The notes beneath the pieces were generated by a model that was not told where the DNA came from, made no database searches, and was given only the letters and a program-made list of their open reading frames with translations. From contig CACYSD010000015.1 of assembly GCA_902776985.1 (NCBI GenBank), positions 1-64,000 on the forward strand: a DNA stretch of 64,000 nt, written 5' to 3'. Origin of the DNA: UBA3839 sp902776985. GTDB lineage: Bacteria > Bacteroidota > Bacteroidia > Bacteroidales > Bacteroidaceae. The position numbers and the translations under genes were made by a program. Below, one piece after another: positions 59,539 to 64,000 of the stretch. Every line of letters starts with the position of its first letter. The first letter of the stretch is position 1.

Positions 59539-60042
59539 ATGAAATTTATTAATAATCATAAGCAATCGCTTCACACATTATTCTTGATACTCCTTCTCTC
59601 CACTCTTGGTGGAGTCGGAGGGGGGCTAACCTCTTGTAGCGATGACGATGATTCGCCTGCTACACCCTCATACCTGAAGAAAGGCAATGCTACCGTTCCT
59701 GCAAATTGGGTTGCTCCGGACTATTCACTCTACGAACTGACCATGTCGGTTCAGGTGCAGCTTGGCGACACCCTGAAAGACTTCCAGAGCAGTGGCGACA
59801 TGATGTGTGCCACCATCAACGACGAGGTACGTGCCGTCACCAAGCCAATGGTCAACGGCACCATCACCTACTATCCTCTGTCTATCGCCGGCAACGGCGG
59901 CGACATGACAGTAAGTCTCCACTACTATTGTGATATTCTGCATCGAATCTACACTATATCTAACTGGACTTTATTCAATGCCGCAGCTGCACCTACAGGT
60001 GAAAGCGGATGGTACAAACCTAAATTTACAACAACACAATGA
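59539..60042 (+). CDS. Small surface lipoprotein of the giant-protein cluster
   Basis: The 167-residue lipoprotein has lipobox LTSC followed by SDDDDS, a surface-export signal. Its signal peptide contains LSTLGGVGGGL, encoded by a GC-rich repeat (59597-59627). The mature part, YELTMSVQVQLGDTLKDFQ then SSGDMMCATINDEVRAVTK and GDMTVSLHYYCDILHRIYTI, follows the same pattern as NLIGQVKVKGKIANDSDDML with IDLYFEFYDASTGIIRKV in the giant protein (about 3108-3215). A shared beta-sandwich domain is therefore likely. Its stop overlaps the next start by four bases (ATGA), so the two are coupled. Function unknown; it may dock or anchor its larger neighbours. Confidence 0.78.
   Translation: MKFINNHKQSLHTLFLILLLSTLGGVGGGLTSCSDDDDSPATPSYLKKGNATVPANWVAPDYSLYELTMSVQVQLGDTLKDFQSSGDMMCATINDEVRAVTKPMVNGTITYYPLSIAGNGGDMTVSLHYYCDILHRIYTISNWTLFNAAAAPTGESGWYKPKFTTTQ
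59597..59627. repeat. GC-rich repeat within a lipoprotein signal peptide
   Basis: CTCTCCACTCTTGGTGGAGT then CGGAGGGGGGC encodes STLGGVGGG. This is the second lipoprotein signal peptide in the window to contain LGGVG, beside the one at 24680-24707. Confidence 0.6.
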
Positions 60043-61577
60043 ACATGAAAAGACTTTTGAGCATAATCATAGCCTTGACTGTCGGAATGACAGTCAAGGC
60101 AACTGTTATCACCTCAGTAGGCACTGTGGCAGAATTTCAGAGCTTCGCTAACAGTGTCAATAAAGGTGATAATTACAACGGAATCACAGTTACACTCACT
60201 GCTGATGATATCAATCTCGATGGAGTAAACTGGACTCCAATAGGCACAAGTGCACATCCTTTTAATGGAACCTTCGACGGACAGGGACATACCATTTCCA
60301 ACCTTACGGTCACTGCAACAGATCTTTACGCCGGTCTCTTTGGAAGAGTTGGCTCAACAGGAATTGTAAAGAATGTAAACATCAGTAGTGGAACCATTGC
60401 GGTAACAACAAATCCGGGAAGTGCATCCCACCACGGTGGTATTGCCGGCTACAACGAAGGAACTATTGTTGGTTGTTCAAACAGTGCTACAGTTACAGGC
60501 TACAGTTACGTACATGCCCGTATAGGCGGAATTGTAGGAACTAATGCGGCTGCTGGTAAAGTCCAGAACTGTTATAACTTAGGAGTTGTATATTCTGGTC
60601 AAACCCAAGTGTATATTGGCGGAATAGTGGGAGAGAATTTCGGAACAGTGCAGAACTGCTTTATGAAGTCGGTTGTGCAGACAGATGGAGGAAACTATCA
60701 AAAAAATTATCCTCTTTATACGAGTAATAGTGGAACTATTGCCAACTGTTTCTATGCAGGCGGTACTACCGACGATGCCCCATACACAGGAAGTCCTGCG
60801 CCTATAGCTATTGCGGATGGTTCGGGCAACAGCTCAACTCTCAGTGATAATCACGGAAAAACCAAGCATGTCCTGCTCAGTAACCGCACCTTATTTACCG
60901 ATAGCTGGAATACGCTCTGTCTGCCTTTCGACATTCCAGAAGGAGCCACAGGTTATTCCCCCATTGCTGGAGCAAAGGTGATGACCTTGAGCAGTTCAAG
61001 TTATAGCACATCAAAGGGTTATGGAGAATTGACCCTTAACTTTGTTGATGCAACAAGCATAGAAGCAGGAAAACCTTACATTGTGAAATGGGATACGGAT
61101 TTTGGAGATTTGTCCAATCCTGTATTCTTGAATGTTACAGTAAGCAACACTACACAGACTACCGAAACAACATGTGTTGATTTTGTCGGCAGTTTTTCTC
61201 CTGTAGCCATTGCTGCTGAAGACAAGACAATGCTTTATCTTGGAGAAGACAACAAACTCTTCTACCCGAGTTCTGCAATGACAATCAACTCCTGCCGCGC
61301 TTATTTCCACCTTAAAGGTGATTTAGTTGCAGGCGAACCGATCAATATCACTGCCATCAAGAGCTTCAACTTGAACTTCGGAGACGAAGAAACCACTTCC
61401 GTAAATGAAGTTACCGACTACAGCCGCTTCAGTTTTCATGATGGTTGGTACGACCTCAGCGGCCGCAAACTCAAGAACTCAACCCCGAGCGAAATTAAAA
61501 ACTCAAAAACTCAAGAACTTAAGAACTTACCCCCGGGCCTCTACATCCACAATGGCAGGAAAGTGATAATCAAGTAA
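60039..61577 (+). CDS. Secreted GLUG-repeat protein with type IX sorting signal
   Basis: The 512-residue protein has a signal peptide (MKRLLSIIIALTVGMTVKA, using the second Met) and a beta-helix of GLUG-type repeats at about 60-245 (FDGQGHTISNLTV, GGIAGYNEGTIVGCSNSATV, GGIVGTNAAAGKVQNCYN, GGIVGENFGTVQNCF). A beta-sandwich follows (about 275-440) with WNTLCLPFDIPEG, common in Prevotella surface proteins. It ends with WYDLSGRKL and PGLYIHNGRKVIIK, a type IX sorting signal. The linker between these halves, KNSTPSEIKNSKTQELKN, is encoded by CTCAAGAACT-type repeats. It overlaps the upstream lipoprotein by four bases. GLUG domains also occur in the giant protein, so the three genes likely serve one surface structure. 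Confidence 0.87.
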   Translation: MNMKRLLSIIIALTVGMTVKATVITSVGTVAEFQSFANSVNKGDNYNGITVTLTADDINLDGVNWTPIGTSAHPFNGTFDGQGHTISNLTVTATDLYAGLFGRVGSTGIVKNVNISSGTIAVTTNPGSASHHGGIAGYNEGTIVGCSNSATVTGYSYVHARIGGIVGTNAAAGKVQNCYNLGVVYSGQTQVYIGGIVGENFGTVQNCFMKSVVQTDGGNYQKNYPLYTSNSGTIANCFYAGGTTDDAPYTGSPAPIAIADGSGNSSTLSDNHGKTKHVLLSNRTLFTDSWNTLCLPFDIPEGATGYSPIAGAKVMTLSSSSYSTSKGYGELTLNFVDATSIEAGKPYIVKWDTDFGDLSNPVFLNVTVSNTTQTTETTCVDFVGSFSPVAIAAEDKTMLYLGEDNKLFYPSSAMTINSCRAYFHLKGDLVAGEPINITAIKSFNLNFGDEETTSVNEVTDYSRFSFHDGWYDLSGRKLKNSTPSEIKNSKTQELKNLPPGLYIHNGRKVIIK

Positions 61578-61594
61578 CAAACAATAATCCCCAC

Positions 61595-61630
61595 AAAAAA
61601 TCCCCACCGCTCATCGATGGGGATTTTTTT
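61595..61630 (+). terminator. Intrinsic terminator of the surface cluster
   Basis: AAAAATCCCCA pairs with TGGGGATTTTT around an 11-base loop, followed by more T residues, 18 bases after the last stop. It can also serve the converging GH2 gene. Confidence 0.88.
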
Positions 61631-61635
61631 TATTG

Positions 61636-61680
61636 TTTTGAGTGCTTTCTACAGCGGTATCGTAACGATAACTTGTTATC
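61636..61680 (-). repeat. Composite dispersed repeat, copy A7 (truncated, reverse)
   Basis: On the minus strand: GTTATCGTTACGATACCGCT, GTAGAAAGCACTC and AAAAC. The first hairpin (TATCG-TTA-CGATA) and the CACTC linker are present, but the second hairpin is missing, replaced by the terminator at 61595-61630. Confidence 0.65.
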
Positions 61681-61709
61681 CAGCGCTTCAGCGTGATGAT
61701 GGAAAAGAT

Positions 61710-63941
61710 TTACAGTTTGATTGTTGAGGCCTTCAGTCCTTTGCCCTGAACGGTGACGGTGACTTTGCCTCTCTTGCCTGTGCTTCTGACAACGAGGAGG
61801 GCGCGTCCCTTCCATGCTTTGTGAGTGCTGTCGGTGTAGCGGTCGCAATCCTTGATGTCGGCGTTGCCGAAGGCGAGGAGAGTGGCAGGACCGCTGACGC
61901 TTGCTGTTAACTCGTTGTTGGCAGTGAGGTTCACGATGCCGTCAGCATCTGTCAGTTCAACGGTGATGAAAGCGAGATCCTGTCCGTCGGCCTGAAGACC
62001 AGTGCGGTCGGCTGTCAGACGTATGGCTGTAGCTTCGCCGGCAGTTTTGAGAACAAACGATCCTTCTCGGCACTCATACATCGGGGCTTCTACTCGCAGT
62101 GTGCCTGGCTGATAAGGCAGGGTAAAGGTAGCCATACCTTTCTCCACTTCTTTCTCGCCGACGAGCTGGTCATTCAGGTATAGGCGTACCTTGGGATAGT
62201 GAGAATAGACCTCCACGTCTATGTTCTTGCCTTCGTGACCAGGCCATGTCCAGCTCTCGTAGGTAGGCCATACGCTCCACATTGTGGTGTGTATCTTTCC
62301 ATAATAGCCGTCAGGCTCACGTACTGCCATGTAGAGCCTTTCTCCATCCTTATTCCATAGCATGGAGCGGTAGTGGCTGATGGGCTTTCGTTGGCCAATG
62401 AGGTCGATGTCACCACAGTAGGCTGCATGGTTGGGGAACATCGTAGCCTGCCATGGTTCTTTGGCTGGTTCTCCCTCGTAATACCAGCGCCCGATACCAG
62501 ATTCTCCAAGGTAGTCGATGGCTGTCCACACAAAGTCACCGATGACCCAAGGCTCATCCTGCACCTTCCGGTAGTTCTGCCAGGTATCGCGTGAATAGCT
62601 CTCTGTCTGCACCATCACACGGCTGGGTACACGCTCGTGGTCGCTCTGCGATTTATGAATCATATAGTTGTAGCCTACGATGTCGTGCTCCGCTGCCAGC
62701 GGGTCGTAGATATCCCACTCGGGATCCCATGCACAGAGAGCGGAAGTGACAGGGCGTTTCTGTGGGTCGAGTTTGCGGCAGAGTGTAGCAAGGTTGTGTG
62801 CGGTTTTCACCACCTCAATCTTCTTGCGCTCGATTACTTCGTTGCCAATGCTCCAGCAGAATATGCTGGGGTGGTTGCGGTCGCGCAATACCATAGCCTT
62901 TATATCCTCCTGCCACCACTGGTCAATCAGTGTGGAGTAGTCATATTCGTTCTTCTTGTCGCGCCAGCCGTCGAAAGCCTCGTCGATGACCAGCAGTCCC
63001 TGTTCGTCGCAAGCACGAAGGAAGGCTTCTGACGGTGGATTATGTGAGGTGCGCACAGCATTGAAGCCTGCCTCTTTCAACAGCCTTACCCTGCGGTACT
63101 CAGCTGCATCGAAGGCAGCAGCACCGATGATGCCGTTGTCGTGGTGAACACAACCGCCATTGAGAACTATTGGCTTGCCATTGAGCAGCAGTCCTTTCTC
63201 TGCGGAATACTCGATGGTGCGGATTCCGTAGGTCAGAGGCAGACGGTCGGTTTCTGTCTCAAGCACTGTCTCGTAGAGATAAGGATCGTCGGGCGACCAG
63301 AGATGTGGCTGCTCTACGTTTATTGTCTTTGTGAACGGCTTGCGGCTTCCGTCCTCCATCACCTCGTCTGCATTGATAACCACAGTGTGGATGTTGGGAG
63401 TGGCGACGCTCACGCTCCACTCATCGATATAGCGCTTGGGTGTAGTCATCAGCCACACATGGCGGTAGATGCCCGAACCGCTGTACCAACGGCAGTTCTT
63501 CTGCTGCGAGTTATCCACACGTACCAGGACTTCGTTCTTTCCCGCCTTGACAAAAGGAGTGATGTCGACGAAGAATGATGAGTAGCCGTATGGATGACCG
63601 CCAGCCTTCTTTCCATTGACGAAAACTTCAGAATTCATATACACTCCTTCGAAGTAGAGACGCAGCTTTCGGTCTTGAAACTTGGCATTTGAAACCTGAA
63701 ACACTTTCCTGTACCATCCCTTGCCTGTAGGCAGATAGGCACCGTCGTGACCAGCTGGAGCATCCTTGTCGAAGTCGCCCTCTATGCTCCAGTCATGTGG
63801 CAGGTTGACTGGTCTCCACTTGGTGCTGTCGTTAAGTGCAAACTGCCAGCCGTCATCGAACAGCTGCTTACGTACTGGTGTCCCTGCCATCATGCAGGTA
63901 ACTGAAATCAATGTCAATAAAGAAATAATTAGGCGTTTCAT
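61710..63941 (-). CDS. GH2 family glycosidase (beta-galactosidase-like), exported
   Basis: The protein has 743 residues with a signal peptide (MKRLIISLLTLISVTCMMAG). The jelly-roll sugar-binding domain (about 25-170; DDGWQFALND, LPHDWSIEGDF, GWYRKVF), an Ig-like domain and a TIM barrel follow in GH2 order. The acid/base is E368 (CWSIGNEVIER) and the nucleophile is E447 (VMVQTESYSRD). After the barrel are a DUF4982-like strand domain (VEVYSHYPKVRLYLNDQLVG) and a GH2 C-terminal domain (RLTADRTGLQADGQDLAFIT). It hydrolyses beta-galactosides or related sugars; specificity is not readable. No type IX signal, so probably periplasmic. There is no regulator or transporter beside it within the window. 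Confidence 0.92.
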   Translation of the reverse strand: MKRLIISLLTLISVTCMMAGTPVRKQLFDDGWQFALNDSTKWRPVNLPHDWSIEGDFDKDAPAGHDGAYLPTGKGWYRKVFQVSNAKFQDRKLRLYFEGVYMNSEVFVNGKKAGGHPYGYSSFFVDITPFVKAGKNEVLVRVDNSQQKNCRWYSGSGIYRHVWLMTTPKRYIDEWSVSVATPNIHTVVINADEVMEDGSRKPFTKTINVEQPHLWSPDDPYLYETVLETETDRLPLTYGIRTIEYSAEKGLLLNGKPIVLNGGCVHHDNGIIGAAAFDAAEYRRVRLLKEAGFNAVRTSHNPPSEAFLRACDEQGLLVIDEAFDGWRDKKNEYDYSTLIDQWWQEDIKAMVLRDRNHPSIFCWSIGNEVIERKKIEVVKTAHNLATLCRKLDPQKRPVTSALCAWDPEWDIYDPLAAEHDIVGYNYMIHKSQSDHERVPSRVMVQTESYSRDTWQNYRKVQDEPWVIGDFVWTAIDYLGESGIGRWYYEGEPAKEPWQATMFPNHAAYCGDIDLIGQRKPISHYRSMLWNKDGERLYMAVREPDGYYGKIHTTMWSVWPTYESWTWPGHEGKNIDVEVYSHYPKVRLYLNDQLVGEKEVEKGMATFTLPYQPGTLRVEAPMYECREGSFVLKTAGEATAIRLTADRTGLQADGQDLAFITVELTDADGIVNLTANNELTASVSGPATLLAFGNADIKDCDRYTDSTHKAWKGRALLVVRSTGKRGKVTVTVQGKGLKASTIKL

Positions 63942-63965
63942 CTTAGATCATAGTTTTTTCTACTA

Positions 63966-63973
63966 CAAAGTTA
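63966..63973 (-). promoter_or_regulatory. -7 promoter box for the GH2 gene
   Basis: TAACTTTG on the minus strand, 24 bases upstream of the ATG. The TTTG region would lie near the window end and is not convincing. Confidence 0.5.
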
Positions 63974-64000
63974 CACCTTTTTCTTATTTAAATTGGTTAT

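Overview
The window looks like ordinary chromosome of a Bacteroidota bacterium, most likely a Prevotella-type member of the Bacteroidales. Three things suggest this. The promoters follow the phylum-specific pattern TTTG-N19/20-TAnnTTTG, with clear examples at 7501-7531, 43444-43475 and 46675-46706. Ribosome-binding sites are weak or absent. Several secreted proteins end in a type IX secretion (Por) C-terminal sorting signal (DLxGR...GxYIxxGxKxxxK). The assignment rests on recognised families and signals; no database search was run.

Layout. 1-3578: small unknown proteins, a broken signal-peptide ORF, a DUF4595-like lipoprotein and pdxB. 3736-7469: mutS, behind a membrane-anchored AraC-type regulator. 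7639-10492: korAB, a 2-oxoacid:ferredoxin oxidoreductase. 10830-13109: kduI and a TrpB2-type tryptophan synthase beta. 13328-16391: a MATE transporter and two unknown membrane proteins. 16475-16645: a rod-shaped RNA that looks like 6S RNA, followed by an ATPase remnant. 16997-21077: argS, an RNase HI and an MsbA-type ABC exporter, overlapping one another. 21438-30146: two tandem HEXXH lipoproteins and a secreted GH43 enzyme. 30272-32242: a DUF4435 gene and an AAA ATPase, the gene content of PARIS-type phage defence. 32451-43418: a repeat-rich type IX cargo, an M16 peptidase, nadB, PBP4 (dacB) and a C10 cysteine protease. 43509-46560: DUF3109, DUF4250 and two glycosyltransferases. 46721-48507: tRNA-Asn, an alpha/beta hydrolase and a DUF4468 protein. 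48846-61577: a three-gene surface cluster headed by a giant protein of about 3,530 residues whose sorting signal is cut off by a frameshift. 61710-63941: a GH2 enzyme.

The most unusual content lies in short dispersed repeats. One composite element occurs eight times. It carries hairpin ATCG-TTG-CGAT, a linker, AAAAGAGCACG, then hairpin CTCAC-GAA-GTGAG. The second hairpin switches to CTTGC...GCAAG in two copies with both arms changed together, so its structure seems to be maintained. Two copies lie immediately upstream of a promoter -7 box, and one lies against the start of the DUF4435 gene. Related short repeats sit inside coding sequence. A 50-bp identical stretch encodes the same 19 residues in the signal peptides of a lipoprotein and a glycosidase. 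A GC-rich palindrome encodes LGG(V/A)G(G/E)G in two lipoprotein signal peptides and one sorting-domain linker. Another short repeat adds about 11 residues to ArgRS. Repeats therefore seem to enter mainly intergenic DNA, signal peptides, linkers and gene ends.

No CRISPR array, prophage, complete insertion sequence or SusC/SusD polysaccharide-utilisation locus was recognised.
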